Shown here piece after piece: positions 27,130 to 35,642 of a DNA stretch of 64,000 nt. Source of the stretch: JAACFF01 sp963701435 (GTDB lineage: Bacteria; Chloroflexota; Anaerolineae; Promineifilales; Promineifilaceae); contig CAVPAL010000037.1 in the NCBI GenBank assembly GCA_963701435.1, forward strand, positions 31,712-95,711, written 5' to 3'. The translations under genes were made by a program, and so were the position numbers. Positions within the stretch are counted from its first letter, which is position 1. Each line of letters starts with the position of its first letter. Below the pieces are notes generated by a model. It was given only the letters and a program-made list of their open reading frames with translations. It was not told the DNA's origin and did not search any database.

Positions 27130-29475
27130 CTAATCGACCCGCACCGGCGTCAACTGTAAAAAGTCGTCGGTTAGACGACCATCCGCAGTTACAAGCTGCA
27201 ATCTTTCAAAATTGCCGTCCGGCGTCTGTATGTATACGCCCACAATCAACGAATAGAGTCCGGGGGGCGCATCGGCGGCCAGCGGCAGAGTGAGCTGCAT
27301 AGTCTGTACTTCATTCGGCGGCCAGGCGGATGTGCCTACTGACGGCGTAATATCGTGACTGGCCCAGCGCGTCGTGTCTGCATCCACTATTTGGGCAAAA
27401 AAGGTGTAATCAGTGGTTAACGGCCGTTGCGCCTGCCAATATAAAGTCAAATCAACTGTATCACCAGGCGCAGCCCGGCGCGGCGTTACCTCATAGCCCA
27501 GAAGCATTAATTCATTTTCAAAATTTACTTCAACCGGGTTCGGGTAGAGACCTTCAGTTGTTTCCAACAATACAACAGCTACAACAGCCACATCTCCTTC
27601 ACCCGCAACTGGCATCCGTTCCATGGTATTAAAATCGTAAAGACCGACAGCAAGTTCCAAATTCGCGGGCGCAACGGCCGTTTCCGGCACAGTCAGTTTA
27701 TATGAATTGGTGATCCTTTCACCTGGTTCCAGCCAGCTCGTGAGCAGCAATCCCTGCCCCAGATACATATCCCGCTGCGCAATCGGACGCCCCAGCACGG
27801 GATCGTTGAGATGAACAAACACGCTCCAATCGCGCGTCATCGATTCCAACACTTCCCATTCCAGATGAACCCAGACGGAATCGCCGGGTCGGATTGTGGA
27901 TTGGTCCGGAACGGCCGTTTCCACCGCCGCCCCCACCAGTCGCAGCTTGCCGTTATAATCAATTGATTTGGGCTGCATGACAAAAGGGCGCGGAGGCCCA
28001 TAAGCTTCGACATCATATGCGGGTTGGATCCACAGAAATGGCGCCGCCAGCGCAACAACAAACAAAAAAACCGCCAAAACGGCCACAACCGCGCGCGCAA
28101 AACGGCGCGGCATCCAGCCCACCAGCCCCACAATCAGCAGCGCAGCCAGCGCCGATAATGCCGTAAAGACCAACCGCCCCTGCGAGGACCAGGTTGTGGT
28201 CGCCCATTGAATCAGGCCAAATACAACTGCGCCGGAAAATAGCAAACACACAACCAACGCAAAGTTTACCGTGACAAAATTCAGCAGGTTATCGAGCCAT
28301 AAACGCAAATTCGGCGGCCGCCAGCCCATGCTCAGAAACCAGTTTCGCACAATTCGCAGCAGATATACCACGAATCCGATCACTGCAATAACCAGGACGC
28401 CATTTAAGACAGCGTAAATCCACTGCGGCATGGGCACATTTACGCCGCCGAATAAACCCCAAAATGCCATCAAAAAACCGCGCCGTTCGCCCCAAAGTTG
28501 AAGCAAAGAGGCCGGATGCGCGCGCTGGCCCAAAACAGCAATAAAGGCGCTCCAACCCAGCAAGTCGCCGTATAAAACAATATTGCGCCAATACCACCAG
28601 CCGGCAACGAGCGCCACAGGCAGCATCATGACTATAAACATGAGTACAGATTGGCCTAAAAGGCGCAGCAGCCAGCGCAGCGTGAGCATAAATTTTACCG
28701 GAGCCACGCTGACAGGCGTCTTTTTTGTTGTTTGCCGGGCAACCACAAAACCGGTTCCCCAGGCCAGCGGCAGCAGCCCAAATGTGCCTTCCTTTGTTAA
28801 GAGCGCCAATCCAATTACGAGACCCAACAGCAGCCAAAAGCGCCAGCGGCGCCAATGGATTCGGCGCGTCACAGCGCGAATCATCAGCCAAAGGGCCAGT
28901 GACGCCAGCATAATGGCCAGATTGTCATTATTGACGGCGCCGCTGATGAAAAGAAACATGGGCAAGAACGCATTGAAAGCCGCTGCCCCCAGCGCAATCT
29001 CAGGCCGATTGGGTGCAACTTCTTTCGCAATCCGGTAGGTCAAATATACTGTCACGCTGCTCAACAGCAGTGAAAAAAGTCGCACAACACGCACAGCCAA
29101 CAGCGTCCCTCGCCAGGGGTTGACATCAGTCGCATGGACGACCAGGTTTATATTGCCATCTTCGGTTATGAGACCATTGTCGACGTGGGGGTTTTCATTA
29201 CGCGCCTCAGCCATATCGGAGGCGTCGATCCAAAATGTAAGCGCGGCGCTGAGGTAATAATAGAGCGGCGGCTGGCTGGCTTCCTGTTTCCATGGACCTG
29301 CCTGAGCAGGATCAAACACCTGCACCGGCAGGGGGTTGCCGTCGGCGAGGTGACGCACCATAGGATAGTGCCACAGCTCATCTGAAGCTTCAAATGCAGG
29401 CGTTGTGATGGCGTAAATGAGGCCCAATCCTACAAAAAGCAGCAGAATCAGCCCAAGCCAGCTTTTTTCGGTCAT
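27130..29475 (-). CDS. GT-C type membrane glycosyltransferase-like protein (DUF2142/ArnT-like)
   Basis: From the ATG at 29475 the protein has 781 residues; upstream in-frame residues lack a family match. The first loop carries the acidic AFEASDELWHYPMVRHLADG and QEASQPPLYYYLSAA, the hallmark of GT-C enzymes that use polyprenyl-linked sugars. About ten helices follow to residue 490. The C-terminal 290 residues are a soluble extracytoplasmic region with two beta-rich repeats (RPGDSVWVHLEWEV and APGDTVDLTLYWQAQ), possibly carbohydrate-binding. The acceptor is unknown. Confidence 0.85.
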   Translation of the reverse strand: MTEKSWLGLILLLFVGLGLIYAITTPAFEASDELWHYPMVRHLADGNPLPVQVFDPAQAGPWKQEASQPPLYYYLSAALTFWIDASDMAEARNENPHVDNGLITEDGNINLVVHATDVNPWRGTLLAVRVVRLFSLLLSSVTVYLTYRIAKEVAPNRPEIALGAAAFNAFLPMFLFISGAVNNDNLAIMLASLALWLMIRAVTRRIHWRRWRFWLLLGLVIGLALLTKEGTFGLLPLAWGTGFVVARQTTKKTPVSVAPVKFMLTLRWLLRLLGQSVLMFIVMMLPVALVAGWWYWRNIVLYGDLLGWSAFIAVLGQRAHPASLLQLWGERRGFLMAFWGLFGGVNVPMPQWIYAVLNGVLVIAVIGFVVYLLRIVRNWFLSMGWRPPNLRLWLDNLLNFVTVNFALVVCLLFSGAVVFGLIQWATTTWSSQGRLVFTALSALAALLIVGLVGWMPRRFARAVVAVLAVFLFVVALAAPFLWIQPAYDVEAYGPPRPFVMQPKSIDYNGKLRLVGAAVETAVPDQSTIRPGDSVWVHLEWEVLESMTRDWSVFVHLNDPVLGRPIAQRDMYLGQGLLLTSWLEPGERITNSYKLTVPETAVAPANLELAVGLYDFNTMERMPVAGEGDVAVVAVVLLETTEGLYPNPVEVNFENELMLLGYEVTPRRAAPGDTVDLTLYWQAQRPLTTDYTFFAQIVDADTTRWASHDITPSVGTSAWPPNEVQTMQLTLPLAADAPPGLYSLIVGVYIQTPDGNFERLQLVTADGRLTDDFLQLTPVRVD

Positions 29476-29567
29476 AGGGCGTGATTTTACCGGCGTCGGC
29501 GCGCGCTGCCACCCATGCTTCACATACGGCTAAGACACGTATGGCCGCTGTTTTTTTGACTGGCAGG

Positions 29568-30794
29568 TTAACGGCCGTTTTCACCCAGCGCGCCAATCTT
29601 GAAAATCGTGTCGTTTTCGGCCGCAGCTAAAAATAGTTCACCATCCGAACGCTCACCAAAAGTATGCCAATTGCCGCCAAATGAACCCCACAATTGGGAG
29701 TTCCAATTACCTTCCGCATCGCGGTACAAACCCCAGATGAGGTTGGCGCAGTAATCGGTAAAAAGATATTGACCGCTTAAATCGGGATATTCTGAACCGT
29801 GGTAAACATAGCCGCCAATGATTGAACAATGCCACGGCTCCTGCTCATGGAAATAGCTATGTACCGGAAAAACGTAATTTTCGGCCGCTCCACAATAGTC
29901 TGGCTGAATCCAGCCTACAGGTCCTTCAAAACAGGGCCAGCCATAATTTTCTCCACCAGGGCTGTCCGCAGGTTGAAAGTTGATTTCCTCCCAACGACTG
30001 CCGCCTACATCCGCAATGTACATGTCGCCCGTGGCGCTGTCAAAACTAAAACGCCAGGGATTGCGCACTCCCCAGGCCCAGATTTCGTCTAACATATCGG
30101 GATTGTCCACAAAGGGGTTGGCAGGCGGGATAGCATACGGATCGCCTGAATCGACATCAATGCGCAAAATTTTGCCAAGGAGCGTGCCGCCGTCCTGCGA
30201 ATTGGCGTGACTGAGCGTTCCACCGCCGTCTCCAAGAGCAATGTACAGATAGCCATCCTGTGGGCCAAAATGTAAGGCGCCGGCTTGATGCACCTGACCT
30301 GGCTGTTCAACTTCTATAAGTATTTTTTCGCTGGCCGGATCGGCGAAATCATTGGTAACCGTAAAACGAGAAACTCGGGATTTCATCACGCTTTGTTTGG
30401 TACGGGTATAGTTAACATAAATATAGCCATTTTGAGCGTAGTTCGGATGGACAGCAAGGCCCAGCATCCCTTTTTCAAAGCCGACATCATCGACTTCGGT
30501 GTGGATATCCAACAGCGGCTGCGGCGCAAAATTACCATTTTGATCCGCGATCAGGATACGGCCGTTTTTCATCACCACAAATAAACGGCCGTCGCCCGGA
30601 TCAGCGATGTCGGTTGCATTTATGGGCGGTTCCATGCCGGCTGCAAATGGAATCACATCCATTTTGTACGCGCTGCTAACCACTGGCAGAAACAGCTCAG
30701 ATGTTTGTTCCGGTTGGGCCATACGCGCGCGCGTCTGAACGGCCGTTGCCACCAACAGCGCGATTACGATTGCGACAAATAAAAATTTCTTCAT
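29568..30794 (-). CDS. Secreted PQQ-dependent sugar dehydrogenase-like protein
   Basis: The protein has 408 residues. A signal peptide (FLFVAIVIALLVATAVQT) precedes a six-bladed propeller of the soluble aldose/glucose-sorbosone dehydrogenase family: GRLFVVMKNGRILI, KGMLGLAVHPNYAQNGYIY, YLYIALGDGGG, WGVRNPWRFSFD and ENYGWPCFEG. A probable calcium/PQQ site (GDGGG, RNPWR) is present. It would oxidise sugars outside the cell. Just after the signal peptide is ELFLPVVSSAYK, the LP-V motif at an N-terminus. It overlaps the GT4 gene upstream by 4 bp, so it sits in the glycan operon. Confidence 0.9.
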   Translation of the reverse strand: MKKFLFVAIVIALLVATAVQTRARMAQPEQTSELFLPVVSSAYKMDVIPFAAGMEPPINATDIADPGDGRLFVVMKNGRILIADQNGNFAPQPLLDIHTEVDDVGFEKGMLGLAVHPNYAQNGYIYVNYTRTKQSVMKSRVSRFTVTNDFADPASEKILIEVEQPGQVHQAGALHFGPQDGYLYIALGDGGGTLSHANSQDGGTLLGKILRIDVDSGDPYAIPPANPFVDNPDMLDEIWAWGVRNPWRFSFDSATGDMYIADVGGSRWEEINFQPADSPGGENYGWPCFEGPVGWIQPDYCGAAENYVFPVHSYFHEQEPWHCSIIGGYVYHGSEYPDLSGQYLFTDYCANLIWGLYRDAEGNWNSQLWGSFGGNWHTFGERSDGELFLAAAENDTIFKIGALGENGR

Positions 30795-31993
30795 GCTTTC
30801 TCCCCTTGATCGCTGTTTAAAATTTTCTGGTAAAACTCAATAGTTTGGTCTGCGATTTTATCCCAGCTAAATAAGCCGGCCAATTTTGCCGCTCCCTGGC
30901 CAAGACGACCGCGTAAATCGGGATCGGCAGCCAGCGCTTTCACAGCCTGAGTTAATGCGGCCGCATCATCAGGCACAACCAGCCAGATATTTTCGCCATG
31001 CGCCAGTTGCGGGATTGGTTCAGCCGGAATGGTTGATATCAATGGACGCCCATGCGCCAGCGCCGCCATCAGCGTACCGCGCCGCAAAGAGACCCCATCC
31101 CGATAAGGCATAACCATGATGTCGGCCGCCTGCAAGTATGTTGAAACGCGTTCATCCGCCAGGTATCCGCTCCAATGCACACGATCCGCCAGACCTAAAT
31201 TGTCAACTAGCTGCCTGGTTTGAGCCAGAAAATCAGCGTTGGTATTGTCACTGGCCCCCGTTTGCCCACCGATGAAGACGAGATGGAAACGGCCGTCCAA
31301 CTGCGCCAGCGCTTGCAGCAGCGTGTCGGCGCCTTTGCTGGCGTTCAAAAAACCAAAATACCCCAGGAGCAAATCATGCGCAGCCAACTTCAATTTATCG
31401 CGCACCTCGGCGATCTCAATGTGGTTGGGTGTGTAGGTTTTAATATTGCTGCCGATCGGAATTTCAGCTACCGGCGTTGACGCCTTTTGCCGCAGCCGGT
31501 CAAAATCAGCTCGATTTGTCGTGATGGCGCCATAAGCCCAACGCGCCATGGAAAACACCGCCTTTTCACGCAGCGGCCCCGCCTTGGGAAACAAATAGGG
31601 CGTGCGCAAATCATGGAAAGTGACCACGGTTGGCAGCACCCCTTTGATGCGCCAGGGCAGGAAATTGATAGCAGCGCTGTTCATGTTATAAGCTGCGGCT
31701 TGATATTGAATATTGAGAATATCAAGTTCAAAGCGAATGGCGACGTCAACCACCTGCGCCAAGGACGGCCAGCGCCAGCGGCCAATCCAGGGATGCAGCC
31801 AGGCAAATCGCAAATCTTCCGGCTCGCGCCGCGTACTAAGGCTGCGCAGCATGCCTTCCGGTTTCGCTTTGCGGCTGGTTATGATGTGGATTACATGACC
31901 GTCTGCGCCCATGGCGCGCGCCAATTCCTGCGTAAACGCGCCGACGCCACCTTGCATGGGTGGAAATTCACCGGTTACAAAACCAATCTTCAT
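30791..31993 (-). CDS. Glycosyltransferase family 4 protein
   Basis: From the ATG at 31993 the protein has 400 residues, starting MKIGFVTGEFPPMQGGVGAF, the usual GT4 N-terminus; 37 further in-frame upstream residues overlap the preceding gene and are rejected. The C-terminal Rossmann fold has LLGYFGFLNASKGADTLLQA and the EX7E-like region PYRDGVSLRRGTLMAALAHG. It transfers a sugar from a nucleotide donor with a retaining mechanism. It lies 1 bp after the GT2 gene and overlaps the dehydrogenase gene by 4 bp. Confidence 0.93.
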   Translation of the reverse strand: MKIGFVTGEFPPMQGGVGAFTQELARAMGADGHVIHIITSRKAKPEGMLRSLSTRREPEDLRFAWLHPWIGRWRWPSLAQVVDVAIRFELDILNIQYQAAAYNMNSAAINFLPWRIKGVLPTVVTFHDLRTPYLFPKAGPLREKAVFSMARWAYGAITTNRADFDRLRQKASTPVAEIPIGSNIKTYTPNHIEIAEVRDKLKLAAHDLLLGYFGFLNASKGADTLLQALAQLDGRFHLVFIGGQTGASDNTNADFLAQTRQLVDNLGLADRVHWSGYLADERVSTYLQAADIMVMPYRDGVSLRRGTLMAALAHGRPLISTIPAEPIPQLAHGENIWLVVPDDAAALTQAVKALAADPDLRGRLGQGAAKLAGLFSWDKIADQTIEFYQKILNSDQGEKA

Positions 31994-31994
31994 G

Positions 31995-32939
31995 CTAATA
32001 TCCCGCAGGGCGCAGCCCGGAACGCACAACCTGCCAATAAGCGCGCACGCGCTGCCAGCGCAACGGCCGTTTATGTCCCAATAAACCTTTGATACCTTCC
32101 ACAATAATTTGCCACATATAATTCAATAACAGAAAAACCCGCAGCACGCCGCTGACGAAACGGCCGTGGTATTTGCGAAAGTAGCGCAGTTTGGCGCGCT
32201 GGAAATTGATATGGCGCGCCGTCACTGCTTGCTCGCTGCTCTTGCCGACGTAATGGGTAATTTGGGCCGTGGGCAAATACACAATGCGCCAGCCGGCGTC
32301 CTTAATGCGGCGGCACCAATCCAGCTCTTCCGAATACATGAAATAAGCCGCATCCATGCCGCCGACTTGGACAATAACCCGAGCCGGAATCATCAGGCAG
32401 GCGCCCATGAGCCAATCCACATCGGCCGTTTCATTGTCGGGAATATCTTCAACGTAATAACGGCGCAAAAGTGATTGAGGCGCATAGGGCTGCAGCCAGG
32501 TACTCTCAAAAAAGGCGGTTGTCAATGTGGGAAAGCGGCGGCGCGAAGATTGCACGGAACCGTCCGGGTTCAACAACTGTGCGCCCACACAACCCACGTC
32601 GGCATGCGCATCCAGATAGGCTGACATGACGGAGAGGGCATCACCCACCACAATTGTGTCAGGGTTAAGCAGCAAAATATGGCGTCCATGCGCCTGCGCC
32701 ATGCCAAGGTTGTTGCCGCGTGGAAACCCAACGTTCTCGTCACATGTGATTAAATGCACCCATGGGAATTCGCGCGCCACCATCTGCGGGCTGCTATCAG
32801 ACGAAGCGGAATCAACCACAATCGTTTCCAGGTTTAACTCACCGCGCCCAGCGTCTATCGACTGCAAACAATTACGCAGCAAATCACATACATTCCAACT
32901 CACAATAACGAGAGAGAGGTCAGGCACGGCCGTTTGCAT
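31995..32939 (-). CDS. Glycosyltransferase family 2 protein (rhamnosyltransferase-like)
   Basis: The protein has 314 residues with a GT-A fold: LSLVIVSWNVCDLLRNCLQS, a nucleotide site around VVDSASSDSS, and LLLNPDTIVV, where a DXD-like motif normally lies. GACLMIPARVIVQVGGMD and EELDWCRRIKDAGWRI match the rhamnosyltransferase-type branch. The basic C-terminus may bind the membrane. The first codons (ATG CAA ACG GCC GTG) contain an ACGGCCGT palindrome. tatD lies 12 bp upstream. Confidence 0.92.
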   Translation of the reverse strand: MQTAVPDLSLVIVSWNVCDLLRNCLQSIDAGRGELNLETIVVDSASSDSSPQMVAREFPWVHLITCDENVGFPRGNNLGMAQAHGRHILLLNPDTIVVGDALSVMSAYLDAHADVGCVGAQLLNPDGSVQSSRRRFPTLTTAFFESTWLQPYAPQSLLRRYYVEDIPDNETADVDWLMGACLMIPARVIVQVGGMDAAYFMYSEELDWCRRIKDAGWRIVYLPTAQITHYVGKSSEQAVTARHINFQRAKLRYFRKYHGRFVSGVLRVFLLLNYMWQIIVEGIKGLLGHKRPLRWQRVRAYWQVVRSGLRPAGY

Positions 32940-32951
32940 TAAAAAACCTGA

Positions 32952-33728
32952 TCAGGCGGGTAAATTAAAGAGAAAGCGGGCATTCGCAGTTGTGGTTTGG
33001 GCGCAAACGGCCGTTTCCAGCCCATGAATCGCCGCCAACCGGTCGGCCACATACGTCACATAAGCAGGTTCATTGCGCTTGCCGCGACGCTGTTGAGGGG
33101 CCAAAAAAGGAGCGTCTGTCTCAACCAGAATACGGTTGAGCGGCGTGCGCGCCGCAATCCCGCGCAGTTCATCCGCCTTCTTAAACGTCAGCGGACCGGT
33201 GAAACCGAGATAAAAGCCCAGATCAAGCGCCGCCTGCGCCGTTTTCCAATCAGCCGAAAATGAATGCAGCACGCCTGCGCGCGCCCTGCCCGCCAGGGCT
33301 GACTGCCCTAAAAGAGAAATAACATCGGCGCTGGATTCCCGATTATGGATAATGACCGGTAAGTCAAGTTGCGCCGCAAGCGCCAACTGGGCCTTCAAGG
33401 CGCGCTGCTGCACAGCCGCAGGTGATTTGTCCCAGTAATAATCCAGCCCAACTTCCCCGATGGCAACAACCTTATCATGTCCGGCAAAATCGCGAATGGC
33501 GCCGACCCAATCATCCTGCCATTCAGCGGTTGAATTGGGATGGACGCCAACGGCCGCAAAAACGTCTGCGTACTGCTCGGCCAGCTTAATCACCGTGGGG
33601 CAGTTTTGCAAATTGACGGCCGGCACAATGATTTGGCCCACGCCGGCTTGCAGCGCGCGTTCAACAACGGCGTCCCGATCGGCGTCAAAACGATCAAAAT
33701 CGAGGTGGCAGTGGGTGTCAACCAGCAT
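32952..33728 (-). CDS. tatD: TatD family metal-dependent DNase/hydrolase
   Basis: From the ATG at 33728 the protein has 258 residues. It has MLVDTHCHLDFDRFD, AAVGVHPNS, AIGEVGLDYYWD, PVIIHNRES, GVLHSFS and LVETDAPFLAPQ, which together give the metal ligands of the TIM-barrel TatD family. TatD enzymes are 3'-5' DNases or D-aminoacyl-tRNA-like hydrolases. The start overlaps the end of the thioesterase gene by 11 bp, and the GT2 gene follows, so it is co-transcribed with unrelated functions. Confidence 0.95.
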   Translation of the reverse strand: MLVDTHCHLDFDRFDADRDAVVERALQAGVGQIIVPAVNLQNCPTVIKLAEQYADVFAAVGVHPNSTAEWQDDWVGAIRDFAGHDKVVAIGEVGLDYYWDKSPAAVQQRALKAQLALAAQLDLPVIIHNRESSADVISLLGQSALAGRARAGVLHSFSADWKTAQAALDLGFYLGFTGPLTFKKADELRGIAARTPLNRILVETDAPFLAPQQRRGKRNEPAYVTYVADRLAAIHGLETAVCAQTTTANARFLFNLPA

Positions 33729-34215
33729 GTTTGCCCTGCTGTTCAATCGCCGCTAAATAGCTGTCGGGAACCTGCACTGCGACGACTTCCCCCTGTGCAC
33801 ATACTTCGCCCGCAGCGCTCAGGGTACAGGTCACCACAACCTTGCGCCCTTTAACTTCTTTGATTTGGCCTCGAATTTCCAAGGGGCCGTCAATCGGCGT
33901 GGGTCGCAGGTAATCGACATGCAGGGAAGCGGTCAGGAAGCGTAGCGGCGGCTCTGTGTCCATATCGCGCCCGGCGGCGCGGTAGGCGGCGGCGGCGGCC
34001 GTTCCTGTGGCGTGGCAGTCAATTAAAGAAGCGATTAAGCCGCCGTAGACGTAACCAGGAATCGCTTTGTGATACGGCCGTGCCTGGTACAAACAGACCG
34101 TCTCTTCCCCATCCCAATAACTTTTGATTTGCAGCCCTTGCTCATTCAAACGGCCGCAGCCATAACAATGACTCAAATTATCTGGATAATAATCTTGAAA
34201 CGCTTTTTCCTTCAT
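33718..34215 (-). CDS. PaaI-like hotdog-fold thioesterase
   Basis: From the ATG at 34215 the protein has 165 residues. An N-terminal HCYGCGRLNEQGL (possible metal or thiol site) precedes a hotdog core with AIPGYVYGGLIASLIDCHATGTA, where the acidic residue lies on the central helix, and LTASLHVDYLRPTP. It probably hydrolyses acyl-CoA esters; substrate unknown. It is 8 bp downstream of the MBL hydrolase gene and overlaps tatD. Confidence 0.88.
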   Translation of the reverse strand: MKEKAFQDYYPDNLSHCYGCGRLNEQGLQIKSYWDGEETVCLYQARPYHKAIPGYVYGGLIASLIDCHATGTAAAAAYRAAGRDMDTEPPLRFLTASLHVDYLRPTPIDGPLEIRGQIKEVKGRKVVVTCTLSAAGEVCAQGEVVAVQVPDSYLAAIEQQGKHAG

Positions 34216-34223
34216 TTCTCTTC

Positions 34224-34814
34224 CTAATCCATTTCTCGTATAGGACCATGTCCGGGATATACGCGAGTGGCTCCTCGCTCTCGCAGCAAGCGCCAACTCG
34301 CGGCCACCACTGCGGCGTCTTCCATTCCTATGAATTCCGGACGCGTGAGGTCGCCGGTAAAAACCGAACCGTCGTCGAGCAGGAGCGAAACGCTATCCTC
34401 AGAATGCCCTGGTGTATGTACAATCTCGCCAGGGATGCCGATGCCTTCAAGTATCGTGCGGCTCTCAGCACAGGAGATCGTGACGTTGTCGTGCAGGGTG
34501 ATTTCCACATAGTAATCCTGCGGCTTAATCCAGGTTTTCATAAGTGGAATGGCGCTGACTTGCACATCTAACACAAGCAGCGGCACACCTTCTTGTTTTA
34601 GCTCTTGGCCAAGACCGGCATGATCGATATCGTAGTGCGTTGCCAGCGCATACCGGATTTCCTTGATTGGTACATCCATACGGTTGAGATTCGCCCGCAT
34701 CATTCCCATACTACCTGGCCAGCCGAGATCCACTAACAATCGCGCAGCGCCAGCGCTGACAACCCAGTAGTTAGTCGAGCGATAGCCCACGTTCACAATT
34801 GTCACCTTAGACAT
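34224..34814 (-). CDS. MBL-fold metallo-hydrolase with altered metal motif
   Basis: The protein has 196 residues. The metallo-beta-lactamase fold is clear from NYWVVSAGAARLLVDLGWPG, a metal loop ATHYDIDHAGL, HTPGHSEDSVSLLLDD, VFTGDL and VYPGHGPI. The usual H-x-H-x-D-H is H-Y-D-I-D-H here, so the second His is Asp. Some family members carry this change, which may alter metal content or activity. It starts a minus-strand run with the thioesterase and tatD. Confidence 0.88.
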   Translation of the reverse strand: MSKVTIVNVGYRSTNYWVVSAGAARLLVDLGWPGSMGMMRANLNRMDVPIKEIRYALATHYDIDHAGLGQELKQEGVPLLVLDVQVSAIPLMKTWIKPQDYYVEITLHDNVTISCAESRTILEGIGIPGEIVHTPGHSEDSVSLLLDDGSVFTGDLTRPEFIGMEDAAVVAASWRLLRERGATRVYPGHGPIREMD

Positions 34815-34862
34815 AGCATCTCTTATGCTGCCTAATGATCGTTAGACAGAGGCCATGTTGAT

Positions 34863-35316
34863 TCACGGGTTTTGCTTCTCGAAGTAGGCCTTGTATGATG
34901 TCAAGAAAGCATTCCCAATGTTGGAGCTGCCGAAATTTCGGTAGAAGAAGCCCAATAATCCCGGAGCCTCAACGCCGCTCATGACGGTGCGATGCTTGAC
35001 CCCGGTGTTGCTTGTTGTGAATTCGTCCAAGAAGTGCGACATTGTCGTGATCATTGACCCGGCCTGGTATTCTTCATCGAATTCCACAACCACGCTCTCG
35101 GCCTCGATGAGCTTGGAAATATTCGTGCGTTTCATGAGGCCTTCGTTGGTTCTGATGGTCACAAAGTCACTCCCCTGTTCCACCAGTTCAACGCTCGTCA
35201 AACCTGGCATGAGACTGATAACCCCGACATAGTGCTCGCCGTAGATTCTCAAGGGCATGTTTCACTTGTTGAATGTTGCATTCGATTTCGTTAGAGCCTT
35301 CAAACCAAACAGTCAT
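34863..35316 (-). CDS. SRPBCC-family protein (one frame break near N-terminus)
   Basis: The intact part, 34863-35258, carries EHYVGVISLMPGLTSVELVE, EEYQAGSMITTMSHFLDEF and a C-terminal helix, the START/SRPBCC fold that binds hydrophobic ligands. Upstream in another frame, an ATG at 35316 preceded by GGAGGATAG gives MTVWFEGSNEIECNIQQVKH, the typical first strand and helix. Removing one C (plus-strand G at 35241) after a CTA leucine codon joins the halves as ALENLGEHYVG; CTC would be synonymous. I take the longer protein, about 150 residues, as real. Function unknown. Confidence 0.78.
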
Positions 35317-35549
35317 AATCTATCCTCCATAGAGAAAGAGTTGTGACAGAAACGTTAAAGTTGCTGCCGGGAACCTGCCCCGCCTGTCTAACAAATATTA
35401 TAAAGCTTCCGCGAAGATGCGCCTAAGTGAGCACTCGTTATTAACCTGACGATATGATAGAGGACAGAAGACGAATGACCGAATTTTCCATCCTTTGTCT
35501 TCCGTCTTCCGTCTACAAAAATCGCTAACATATTTGCGAACGACTACTC

Positions 35550-35642
35550 CTAAGGATTCGTTTACAATTAACTTATCACAAAAAACGAATCCTCAAGGCT
35601 TGCCCGTTGACCAAAGCCCAAAGTTAAAAACGGGCAAGCCCT
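35550..35642 (-). repeat. Variant two-hairpin element after the phosphohexomutase gene
   Basis: The 324-bp gap 35317-35640 ends with two adjacent hairpins: AAGGATTCGTTT pairs with AAACGAATCCT, and AAGGCTTGCCCGTT pairs with AACGGGCAAGCC. CCTAAGG stands at both outer ends and CCTCAAGG at the joint. The plan (two stems, shared core, repeated outer ends) equals that of the 37.1, 40.5 and 50.1 kb elements with different stem sequences. It may also end the minus-strand phosphohexomutase transcript. In the rest of the gap I see only a repetitive CTTCCGTCTTCCGTCT stretch near 35500. Confidence 0.55.
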
